From Streptomyces sp. LUP47B (lineage in GTDB: Bacteria; Actinomycetota; Actinomycetes; Streptomycetales; Streptomycetaceae), in NCBI RefSeq assembly GCF_001746295.1, contig NZ_MJAH01000001.1:1159188-1223187 (forward strand): a stretch of 64,000 nt of DNA, given 5' to 3'. Below are positions 1-7,463 of this stretch, one piece after another. The position numbers were made by a program, and so were the translations under genes. The notes under the pieces are model-generated. The model had not been told where the DNA came from. It saw nothing but the letters and a program-made list of their open reading frames with translations, and made no database searches. Positions within the stretch are counted from its first letter, which is position 1. Each line of letters begins with the position of its first letter.

Positions 1-440
1 TCATTGCCGAAGATGCTCACAGTCGCGCCGAGTAGGTGGTCAGGGCCGTCCACGATCTGAGCCACGGCGGCCGGTCGGCCCTCGGTGACCTCGGCGAGGG
101 CGGCGGTCAGGTGGGGCTGCTGTGTGGGGTCGATCCGCTGGACGAGGACGTCGAGTTCGCCGCCGCAGGTCAGGCCGACGGCGAAGGCGTCGTCGTCGGA
201 GTAGCCGAACCAGGCGCGTTGTGGGGCGCCCCGGTCGTGGAGTACCTGTTGGCACAGCTCGTACACCGCGCCTTCGACGCAGCCGCCGGAGATGCTGCCG
301 ACCGCGTTGCCTTCTTCGTCGACCGCGACCGACGTGCCGATGGGCAGGGGTGCGCTGCCGGTGACGTCGACGACGGTGGCCAGGGCGAAGGGGCGGGCTG
401 TGCGGCACCAGCGGTGCAGTACGTCTGCGATGTTGAGCAT
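1..440 (-). CDS. xdhC: XdhC/CoxI family protein, N-terminal part (cut by window edge)
   Basis: The reverse strand reads from an ATG at 440 to the window edge without a stop and gives about 146 residues. They match the N-terminal half of the XdhC/CoxI family, the chaperones that insert sulfurated molybdenum cofactor into xanthine dehydrogenase and related hydroxylases. Visible hallmarks are the early LATVV strand, TGSAPLPIG, and the conserved SISGGCVEGAVYE stretch near residues 57-69, followed by LTCGGELDV around residue 100. The C-terminal Rossmann domain lies outside the window. No molybdenum hydroxylase subunit lies beside it here; the only related trace is a broken 2Fe-2S subunit near 46.2 kb. 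Family call is firm, substrate enzyme unknown. Confidence 0.85.
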   Translation of the reverse strand, partial: MLNIADVLHRWCRTARPFALATVVDVTGSAPLPIGTSVAVDEEGNAVGSISGGCVEGAVYELCQQVLHDRGAPQRAWFGYSDDDAFAVGLTCGGELDVLVQRIDPTQQPHLTAALAEVTEGRPAAVAQIVDGPDHLLGATVSIFGN

Positions 441-710
441 GGACTGCCTCCGGCGTGTGCTTCTTCGTGTGGTGGGGCGGGCCGCCGCCGCACCCTCCGG
501 GGAGTGGGAAGCGGCGGCGGCCCTGGATGGCCCGGCAGCCGGACGGGGGGGCGGCGGCCAGGCCGGCCTGGACGGTCCTTGACGGCTCCGGGGTCAGAGC
601 AACACGTCGGCGCGCGATGGGGGTGACAGAGCGGCTGAGGAGACGAGTTCCTCGGCCAGCGCTGTCTGCTGCGATGGTGTGGAGGGGCGGACAAGGGCGC
701 GAAATGCGGG

Positions 711-1733
711 TCAGAAGGTGAGGATCACCTTGGTGGCGCGCCGCTCGTCCATCGCCTTGTAGCCCTCGGGGGCCTGCTCCAGCGGCAGGGTGAGGTCGAA
801 GACCTTCCCGGGGTCGATCTTGCGGTCCCAGATGAGCTGGATCAGGTCCGGCAGGAAGCGGCGCACGGGGGCCGGGCCGCCGAGGGTGTGGATCCCGGCG
901 AAGAACAGCTCGATGCCGGGGATCTTTACGTCGTAGTTGACGCCCACATAGCCCAGGTGCCCACCACCGCGCGTGGCTCCGACGGCCTGCATGAAGGACT
1001 CCTGCGTGCCGACCGCCTCGACCACCGAGTGCGCTCCGAGGCCGCCCGTGAGTTCCTTGATCTTCGCGATGCCCTCGTCGCCGCGTTCTTCGACGATGTC
1101 GGTGGCGCCGTAGTAGCGGGCCAGCTTCTGCCGCTCGGGGTGGCGCGACATCGCGATGATGCGTTCCGCACCGAGCTGCTTGGCGGCGAGGACGGCCATC
1201 AGGCCGACCGCGCCGTCGCCGACGACCGCGACGGTCTTGCCGGGCCCGGCCTCGGCAGCGACGGCGGCGTACCAGCCGGTGCCGAGCACGTCGGAGGCGG
1301 CCAGCAGGGCGGGGATCAGCTCGGGATCGGGCTGTCCCGGAGTGGCGACGAGAGTGCCGTCGGCGTGCGGGATGCGGGCCTTCTCGGCCTGGGTGCCGAT
1401 CGTCTGCGCGACGAACTCGGCGTGCACGCACTTGGACTGGAAGCCGGCCTGGCAGATCTCGCAGGTGTTGTCGGAGATGACGAACGACCCGACGACGAAG
1501 TCGCCGACCTTGACGTTCTTGACCTCTGAGCCGACCTCCTCGACGACGCCGACGTACTCGTGCCCCATGACCTGGTGATCGGCGGGCTCGATGCCGCGAT
1601 ACGGCCACAGGTCCGAGCCGCAGATACAGGTCGCGGTCAGCTTCACGATGGCGTCGGTCGGCTCGACGATCTTCGGATCGTCGCGCTCCTCCACCCGGAC
1701 GTCGCCGGCCGTGTACATCACTACTCCACGCAT
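711..1733 (-). CDS. zinc-dependent alcohol dehydrogenase (MDR superfamily)
   Basis: 340 aa, normal length for a medium-chain dehydrogenase. The N-terminal catalytic domain shows CICGSDLWPYRG, carrying the catalytic-zinc Cys, and GHEYVGVVEEVG with the His-Glu pair. A Cys cluster near residues 91-103 (CEICQAGFQSKC) resembles a reduced structural-zinc lobe. The NAD(P) Rossmann motif VAVVGDGAVGL follows at about residue 168. Predicted to oxidise or reduce a small alcohol/aldehyde in the cytoplasm. It lies 95 bp downstream of an MFS exporter on the same strand and may share its transcript. The starting ATG is at 1733. The specific substrate cannot be read from sequence. Confidence 0.9.
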   Translation of the reverse strand: MRGVVMYTAGDVRVEERDDPKIVEPTDAIVKLTATCICGSDLWPYRGIEPADHQVMGHEYVGVVEEVGSEVKNVKVGDFVVGSFVISDNTCEICQAGFQSKCVHAEFVAQTIGTQAEKARIPHADGTLVATPGQPDPELIPALLAASDVLGTGWYAAVAAEAGPGKTVAVVGDGAVGLMAVLAAKQLGAERIIAMSRHPERQKLARYYGATDIVEERGDEGIAKIKELTGGLGAHSVVEAVGTQESFMQAVGATRGGGHLGYVGVNYDVKIPGIELFFAGIHTLGGPAPVRRFLPDLIQLIWDRKIDPGKVFDLTLPLEQAPEGYKAMDERRATKVILTF

Positions 1734-1827
1734 GGTGGTACTCCTTGCTCTGTTGTGCTGGCGCCTACGGCGCCGGTTCGTGTTGCGGAAGGCACGGCAG
1801 TGCCGCGACCTGCTGGGTTGATGGGAC

Positions 1828-3060
1828 TCATGTCGCCAAGCGACGGCGCTGGATGAGTGCGATGGCGATCGTGGGGATGAGGGTCAGTGCGGCGATGACG
1901 GTGCCGATGACGGCGGGGCCCGTGGCGCCCAAGGAGGATTCGAGGGCGAGTCCGGCGATCCAGGAACCGATGGCGGTGCCGAGGTTGAACGCCGACACGG
2001 TCAGTGCTGACCCCAAAGTGGGCGCCTTGCCTGCGAAGCGCACGCCCAGGGAGATGAGGACCGGGTTCGCGCCCAGCCCGAACAGTCCCAGCAGGGCGAT
2101 CAGGATGACCGTGGGCGCAGCGTGGGTGGACAGCAGGCAGATCGTCAGCAGCAGGACTGTGGTCACCGCGGGGGCCAGGATCGTCGTCGCGTGCGGACGG
2201 CGGTCCCCCAGTCGGCCTCCCACCAGGAAACCTGCCAGGGCGCCCACACCGAAGCCGACCAGCACCAGCGGCACGAGGCCGGCGGCCAGACCGGCCCGGT
2301 CGGTCAGCAGCGGTGAGATGTAGGTGTACGTCGACAGCACGCCGCCGGTGGTGGTCGTGCAGGCCGCCAGCGCCAGCCACAGACGCCCCGAACGCAGAGC
2401 CGCCAGCTCGGAGCGCACGGAGATCGTCTGGCCGCCGTCGGTGTCGTGCGGAACCTGGCGGGCGATGAGTGCCATGGCGGCCGCTCCGAAGACGGCCAGG
2501 GCCCAGAACGGTCCCCGCCAGCCCATGAGCTGTCCGGCGAAGGCTCCCAGCGGCACGCCGACGACGTTGGCGAGCATCGCGCCGGCCCCCACGACGCCCA
2601 GCGCGCGGGAACTCGCGGCGGGGCCGGCGGCGCGGGTGGCCACCACGTTGGCCACCGCCCAGAACGCCCCTGTTGCCAGCGCCGTCAGGAACCGTGCGGC
2701 CAGCAGCAGCGTGAAGCTGGAGCCGAGCGCGACGATGACGTGTCCGGCCGCGAAGACGCCCAGTGCGAGGATCAGCGTTAGTCGCTGGGGCAGCCGCAGG
2801 GTCAGCATCGCCATCAGCGGCGCGCCGACGATCATCCCGATGGCGAAGACCGTGATCAGCAGCCCGGCCCGGGCCACACTGACCTGCACATCGCCCGCAA
2901 TCTCCGGCAGCAGTCCCGCCACCACGAACTCGGTCGTGCCCATCAGGAACGTGCCCAGGGCCAGCACGTACACGACGAGCGGAAGCCGGGCAGGCGGACG
3001 CCCGCGGTTACCGGCGCTTACATCGGCGGGGGCGTGGAGGGCTCCTCCTCGCGTGGTCAT
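1828..3060 (-). CDS. MFS transporter, DHA1 / AraJ-like drug or sugar efflux family
   Basis: 410 aa with the hydrophobic pattern of 12 membrane helices, starting after a short basic N-terminus (about residue 27, VYVLALGTFLMGTTEFVVAG). The GTTEFV motif in helix 1 and the long GFGVGALAGFLVGGRLGDRR loop are typical of AraJ/NepI/CmlA-type proton-driven exporters. The gene is divergent from an MmyB-type regulator starting 137 bp away, so that regulator is the likely controller. The downstream dehydrogenase is co-oriented. Substrate unknown; export of a toxic small molecule is inferred from family. Confidence 0.9.
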   Translation of the reverse strand: MTTRGGALHAPADVSAGNRGRPPARLPLVVYVLALGTFLMGTTEFVVAGLLPEIAGDVQVSVARAGLLITVFAIGMIVGAPLMAMLTLRLPQRLTLILALGVFAAGHVIVALGSSFTLLLAARFLTALATGAFWAVANVVATRAAGPAASSRALGVVGAGAMLANVVGVPLGAFAGQLMGWRGPFWALAVFGAAAMALIARQVPHDTDGGQTISVRSELAALRSGRLWLALAACTTTTGGVLSTYTYISPLLTDRAGLAAGLVPLVLVGFGVGALAGFLVGGRLGDRRPHATTILAPAVTTVLLLTICLLSTHAAPTVILIALLGLFGLGANPVLISLGVRFAGKAPTLGSALTVSAFNLGTAIGSWIAGLALESSLGATGPAVIGTVIAALTLIPTIAIALIQRRRLAT

Positions 3061-3141
3061 GCATCATCTCCGCAGCGATCGAGATCGGGGTGCGCATCCC
3101 ACGAAACCGCTCCTGCCGCCCGCGCGGGAGGCTGCGTTTAT

Positions 3142-3189
3142 AGGGGGTACAAGCTCAACCCCCCTGCCCGGGGTTACGGGCCGTAGCGT
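3142..3189. promoter_or_regulatory. divergent promoter region with inverted repeat and leaderless -10 box
   Basis: AGGGGGT at 3142-3148 and ACCCCCCT at 3158-3165 form an inverted repeat between the MFS gene and the regulator. TAGCGT at 3184-3189 fits the actinobacterial -10 form TANNNT and is followed by 7 nt and then the ATG at 3197. No ribosome binding site precedes that ATG, so the regulator is probably leaderless. The inverted repeat overlaps the expected -35 area and is a candidate autoregulatory operator. Confidence 0.45.
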
Positions 3190-3196
3190 GGAAAGC

Positions 3197-4099
3197 ATGG
3201 AACCCCGCCCCGACAACCGCGCCGACATCCGTGACTTCCTCGCCCGCCGGCGCGCCCAGCTCACGCCCGAACAGGTCGGCCTGCCCACCAGCGGTCGGCG
3301 CCGCGTACCGGGGCTGCGCCGCGAAGAGGTCGCCGTCCTCGCCGGGGTGAGCACCGAGTGGTACACACGGCTGGAGAAGGGCCACATCAGCGGCGTGTCC
3401 GAGGATGTCCTCGACGCGGTGGCTCGCACCCTGCAGCTGAGCGAGGACGAACGCATCTACCTGTTCGACCTCGCCAAAGCCGCCCACCCCAGCCCGGCAA
3501 CGCGGCGCCGCCGCAAAGCCGTCGACGTCCCGCCCCACGTCCAGTGGCTCCTCGACTCCATGACGCTGTCCGCAGCATTCGTCACCAACGCCCGCCTGGA
3601 CATCGTGGCGACCAACGCACTCGCCCGCGCCCTGTTCGCGCCGATGTTCGACAGCCGCACCACCGGCGAGCGCCGTCGCCCCAACTTCGCCCGGTACTAC
3701 TTCCTCGACGACGCCGCCCACGACTTCGTCGACGACTGGGACCGCGCCGCCCACACCACCGTCGCCCTGCTGCGCGCCGAAGCCGGCCGCTACCCGCACG
3801 ACAAGGCACTGCGCGAACTCGTCGGCGAACTGTCCACCATCAGCACCGAATTCCGCACCCGGTGGGCCGCCCACAACGTGCGCATCCACCACGGCGGCGT
3901 CAAACGCTTCCACCACCCCGACGCCGGCCCCCTGGAACTCACCTACCAGCCACTGGACCTGCCCATCTCCGCCCGCGAGGCGCACTCTCTGACTATCTAC
4001 ACCGCCCAGCCGGGCACCCCCGACGAAGAACGACTCAGACTCCTCGCCAGTTGGACGGCCACCCCCCGGCCTGCCGACTCGCTGCGCCGGCGGTCGTGA
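3197..4099 (+). CDS. helix-turn-helix regulator with MmyB-like ligand-binding domain
   Basis: 300 aa. Residues about 8-75 form an XRE-type HTH (FLARRRAQLTPEQVG, then LRREEVAVLAGVSTEWYTRLE). Residues about 110-280 match the MmyB-like PAS-fold ligand domain, including WLLDSM and the RWAAHNVRIHHGGVKRF region. This family commonly represses a divergently transcribed dehydrogenase or exporter and may bind a fatty-acid-like ligand. I chose the ATG at 3197 over an in-frame upstream extension because the HTH starts there and a -10 box sits 7 nt before it. The divergent MFS exporter is the likely target. Confidence 0.9.
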   Translation: MEPRPDNRADIRDFLARRRAQLTPEQVGLPTSGRRRVPGLRREEVAVLAGVSTEWYTRLEKGHISGVSEDVLDAVARTLQLSEDERIYLFDLAKAAHPSPATRRRRKAVDVPPHVQWLLDSMTLSAAFVTNARLDIVATNALARALFAPMFDSRTTGERRRPNFARYYFLDDAAHDFVDDWDRAAHTTVALLRAEAGRYPHDKALRELVGELSTISTEFRTRWAAHNVRIHHGGVKRFHHPDAGPLELTYQPLDLPISAREAHSLTIYTAQPGTPDEERLRLLASWTATPRPADSLRRRS

Positions 4100-4648
4100 G
4101 CCTGGCGAACTGGACCGCTGCGGTGCAGGAGTTCGAGATGATGACGCCCGCGGGCCGGCGAGATGGGCGGTCGCGGGTCGGCCGGCAGCAGGCCTGACTG
4201 CATGGCGGCGGGCAGACGGCGAAAAGCCTGGGCTCGCTGAACCTGGCGATCAACTCGAAATCCGCAGCGCAGAGGGCGCAGGTGCGGCACTCGACTGGCA
4301 GCCCAGTGAGCAGAAACCCCGTCGCGCGTCGGTGCCGGTGAAGGTCATGGAGCTCTTCCAGCGTGCCATCCGCACCGGGAAAGCACTCAGGAGACAGCTG
4401 CACAATCGGCACTGCACACACCCACCCACGCTCCTGCGGCGAAAGCTCATCAGGCTGAGGAGGAAGGACCTGACCGTGCGCGTCGCCCCGTACGACGATG
4501 GTGCACGCTATGCCCGAATGGGCCCCTGACCTGCTGCGGCGCCGGGTGAATGCTGCCCACCTGGACCGGCGGATACATGGGCAGGGCAGCACCCCGCTGC
4601 TTCCGAGTCGTGTGTGCACAGCGCTGTGCTCACCGGCCGCGCGGCCGG
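4100..4648. other. intergenic stretch, no convincing gene
   Basis: About 550 bp between two convergent regulator genes. The reverse strand stays open here and includes a Cys-rich stretch (RTCALCAADFELIA), but there is no good start, no RBS and no family match. I treat it as non-coding or an eroded remnant. Confidence 0.4.
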
Positions 4649-5218
4649 TCAGCGTGCAGTGAGGCCGGTGAGCAGGAGGGCGAGCCATCGGGCGCGGGCG
4701 GTGGGCGGCTGGTCGGCGGGGAGGGTGGAGAGCATCAGGTACAGGTCGTCGAGGGTGAAGTCGGCACGCAGGGCGCCCTGAGCCTGTGCGCTGCGGACGA
4801 GTGGACCGAGGGCCTGGGTGACGCGGGTTTCCACGGCCTGCATGGCGGGGTGGGTGGTGTGGTCGGCGCTGAGCGCGTCGGCGGCTGCCTTGACGGCGCG
4901 ATTGTGGGCGACGGTGTCCATGACGCGGTTGAGGAAGCCGGTGAGCTCCGCCATGGCGGGCGCACCCTGGACCTCGCGTTGCAGGCACTCCTCGGCGTCG
5001 TCGGCGAGCGTTTCGAACGAGGCGGCGACCACGGATGCGACCAGGTCGTTCTTGTTCGGGAAGTGCTTGTACAGGGTGCCCACCGCGACGCCCGCGGCAG
5101 CGGCGATCTGCTCCATCGAGACCTCGGGCCCGTGCTCGGTGATCTGCTCATGCGCCGCCGTCATGATCCGGGTGCGGTTGCGCGCCGCGTCGGCGCGCAG
5201 CGGTCGAGGTGAGGTCAT
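4649..5218 (-). CDS. TetR/AcrR family transcriptional repressor
   Basis: 189 aa, typical TetR length. N-terminal HTH at about residues 14-60: RNRTRIMTAAHEQITEHG, then MEQIAAAAGVAVGTLYKHFPNK, the signature recognition helix. The C-terminal all-helical ligand domain resembles those of SbtR-like repressors (MAELTGFLNRVMDTV). Divergent from an SDR gene 91 bp away, with a perfect 14-bp inverted repeat between them, so it most likely represses itself and the SDR. Ligand unknown. Confidence 0.93.
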   Translation of the reverse strand: MTSPRPLRADAARNRTRIMTAAHEQITEHGPEVSMEQIAAAAGVAVGTLYKHFPNKNDLVASVVAASFETLADDAEECLQREVQGAPAMAELTGFLNRVMDTVAHNRAVKAAADALSADHTTHPAMQAVETRVTQALGPLVRSAQAQGALRADFTLDDLYLMLSTLPADQPPTARARWLALLLTGLTAR

Positions 5219-5251
5219 GAGGGCGGCCCTCCGGCATCATTTGACGAAAGA

Positions 5252-5289
5252 TGAATGATGCTTCACCATACAACATGAAGCATCATTCA
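5252..5289. promoter_or_regulatory. perfect 14-bp inverted repeat, likely TetR operator
   Basis: TGAATGATGCTTCA at 5252-5265 and its exact reverse complement at 5276-5289, separated by 10 bp (CCATACAACA). The repeat fills the intergenic gap between the TetR gene and the SDR and precedes the SDR ribosome binding site (GGAGG, 5296-5300). TetR dimers bind such palindromes, so this is probably the shared operator. Confidence 0.75.
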
Positions 5290-5309
5290 CCTTATGGAGG
5301 TTGATCATC

Positions 5310-6233
5310 ATGGCCAGCACGACCGACCGATGGACCGAACAGAACGTCCCCGCCCAGGACGGCAGGGTCGCCGTCGTCACCGGCGCCAACAGCGGCCTCG
5401 GACTGCAGACCGCACGGGCCCTGGCCGAACACGGCGCACACGTCGTCCTTGCCGTGCGCAACCCCGACAAGGGCCGCCAGGCCCTCGCCCGCATCAGGGA
5501 GAGCGCCCCGGGCGCCAAGCTAAGCCTCCAGCGCCTGGACCTCGCCTCCCTCAAGTCGGTACGCGCGGCCGCCGATGAGCTGCACGCGGCACACCCGAAG
5601 ATCGACCTGCTCATCAACAACGCGGGCGTGATGTATACGCCCCGGCAGAAGACCGAGGACGGGTTCGACATGCAGTTCGGGGTCAACCACCTCGGGCACT
5701 TCGCGCTCACCGGCCTGCTGCTGGACCTGATGCTGCCCGTGCCCGGCTCCCGGGTGGTCACCGTCAGCAGCGTCGGCCACCGCATCCGGGCCGGCATCCA
5801 CTTCGACGACCTGCAGTTCGACCGCTCCTACAACCGGGTTGTCGCCTACGGGCAGGCCAAGCTGGCCAACCTGATGTTCACCTACGAACTCCAGCGCCGC
5901 CTCGCCCCGCACCACACCACCATCGCCGCCGCCGCGCATCCCGGCACGGCGGCCACCGACCTCCCGCAGAACATGAGCGGCCTGGCGCGCAAGGGGGTCG
6001 ACCTGTTCGAGCCTCTGCTGGCCCAGTCGGCCGCCATGGGAGCGCTGCCCACCCTGAGGGCGGCCACCGATCCCGCCGTCACCGGCGGCCAGTACTACGG
6101 CCCCAACGGCTTGGGCGGAACCCGCGGATACCCCAAGGTGGTCGCCTCCAGCAAGAAGTCCCACGACACAGCCGTCCAGCAGCGCCTGTGGGCCGTGTCC
6201 GAGCAGCTCACCGACGTCAGGTTCCCCGTCTGA
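5310..6233 (+). CDS. short-chain dehydrogenase/reductase (retinol-dehydrogenase-like SDR)
   Basis: 307 aa. Cofactor motif TGANSGLGLQTA at about residues 24-35, NNAG near 92-95, catalytic Ser in VSSVGH and the YGQAK catalytic pair near residues 175-179. The length and the C-terminal GGQYYGPNGLGG segment match the larger SDR group related to protochlorophyllide/retinol oxidoreductases. The ATG at 5310 is preceded by GGAGG 9 nt upstream, preferred over a TTG at 5301. Expressed from the promoter that carries the TetR inverted repeat. Substrate unknown. Confidence 0.9.
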   Translation: MASTTDRWTEQNVPAQDGRVAVVTGANSGLGLQTARALAEHGAHVVLAVRNPDKGRQALARIRESAPGAKLSLQRLDLASLKSVRAAADELHAAHPKIDLLINNAGVMYTPRQKTEDGFDMQFGVNHLGHFALTGLLLDLMLPVPGSRVVTVSSVGHRIRAGIHFDDLQFDRSYNRVVAYGQAKLANLMFTYELQRRLAPHHTTIAAAAHPGTAATDLPQNMSGLARKGVDLFEPLLAQSAAMGALPTLRAATDPAVTGGQYYGPNGLGGTRGYPKVVASSKKSHDTAVQQRLWAVSEQLTDVRFPV

Positions 6234-6278
6234 GGCCGCGATCCGGCCGACCAAGCCGTACGAGAGAACAGGAACACT

Positions 6279-6953
6279 GTGCGCGTCATCATCTTTGGGG
6301 CCACCGGCGCGGTGGGCCAGGGGGCTCTGGAAGCCTGCCTGCGCGACGAGGAGGTCACCGACGTCCTCGTCGTCGGCCGCACCCCCACCGGCCGCACCCA
6401 CCCCAAGCTCCATGAGCTCCGCCACGAGGACTTCACCGACTTCACCGCCGTTCAAGACCGGCTGACCGGCTACGACGCCTGCTTCTACTGCCTGGGGACC
6501 TCGGCCATCGGCATGAGCGAGGCCGACTACCGGGTCGTCTCCCACGAGTTCCCGCTCGCCGCCGCCCGCGCCCTGCTGGCCGTCAGTCCCGGCCTCGCCT
6601 TCGCTTACGTCTCCGGCGTCGGCACCGACAGCACCGGCAAGAGCCGCATGATGTGGGCGCGTGTGAAGGGCGAGACGGAGAATGCCCTGCTGGAGCTGTC
6701 ACCGCGGGCCCACATGTTCCGCCCTGCGTTCGTCCTGCCCCTGCCGGGTACCAAGGCGAAGGCCAGGTTCCACGTCCTGGCGTACCGGGTCCTCAGTCCG
6801 CTGTACCCGGTGCTGCGGCGCATCGCACCGCGCTACGTCACCACCAGTGTGCAGCTGGGCCAGGCCATGATCCAGACGGCCCGTAGCGGCGGGAGGCACC
6901 GCGTCCTGACCCCGGCCGACATCAACGAAGCAGCCTCAGCAGCAACGCCGTGA
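6279..6953 (+). CDS. NAD(P)-binding atypical SDR, NmrA/HTATIP2-like
   Basis: 224 aa starting at GTG 6279. N-terminal Rossmann motif IIFGATGAVGQGALEACL with the atypical GATGxxG pattern, then VVGRT as the second strand. The chain is short for an epimerase, and the YVSGVGTD segment with a following KGETE sits where extended SDRs carry the catalytic region. It lies 45 bp after the SDR and is probably in the same TetR-controlled transcript. A role as reductase or redox-sensing protein is family-level inference. Confidence 0.8.
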   Translation: MRVIIFGATGAVGQGALEACLRDEEVTDVLVVGRTPTGRTHPKLHELRHEDFTDFTAVQDRLTGYDACFYCLGTSAIGMSEADYRVVSHEFPLAAARALLAVSPGLAFAYVSGVGTDSTGKSRMMWARVKGETENALLELSPRAHMFRPAFVLPLPGTKAKARFHVLAYRVLSPLYPVLRRIAPRYVTTSVQLGQAMIQTARSGGRHRVLTPADINEAASAATP

Positions 6954-7463
6954 CCGCCAAGGACACGCGCGCCGCGACTACTGGCAGCGGGTGCGGGGTC
7001 GGTGACCGGTTCGGCCCGAGTCGTCTGCGGAGGTCCCGCTCGCTCATGGCCGACCGCCGGCCGTCCATCGGACGCCTCGTACCGCCGCCGGCGATGCACT
7101 CGCCGACGGTGCGGCGAGCGTCCCGGCCAGGACCAGTCCATCTCAAGGCACTCCGAGCGCTCATCGATGCGGCGGGCGCCTGGTGGCCACCGCGTCCACC
7201 GGCTACTCGCTGCTGAGGAAGGGCACTCAGCGTGGCCTTGGGTCTCGCCTTCCTGCTCGGGGAGGGCACCGGACACCGGCTGCACCTCCCACCCCGTGCT
7301 GCTGCTCTTCCTGCCGGTGCTGTCGTGCTGCGAGCGCCTGACCGCATCGCCGCGGGAGATTCGCCGGGCCTTCGCGGCATCGTCCTGCTCAGAACCACCC
7401 CTAACCATCTCCGCGTTCGCGCACACGCTGGGCCCCGAGGGCTGCTCTCTGACCAAGGGCGTG
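6954..7463. other. intergenic stretch between convergent genes
   Basis: About 510 bp with no recognisable protein on either strand and no strong terminator hairpin. The open frames here are the random kind produced by high GC. Confidence 0.4.

Noticed and set aside
36..1608. Long open frames at the left edge on both strands, including one running through the alcohol dehydrogenase
   Set aside because: Shadows of xdhC and the dehydrogenase; Arg-rich translations with no domain.
4035..4988. Reverse-strand open frame across 4100-4648
   Set aside because: No start signal or family match, and it overlaps two well-supported genes.
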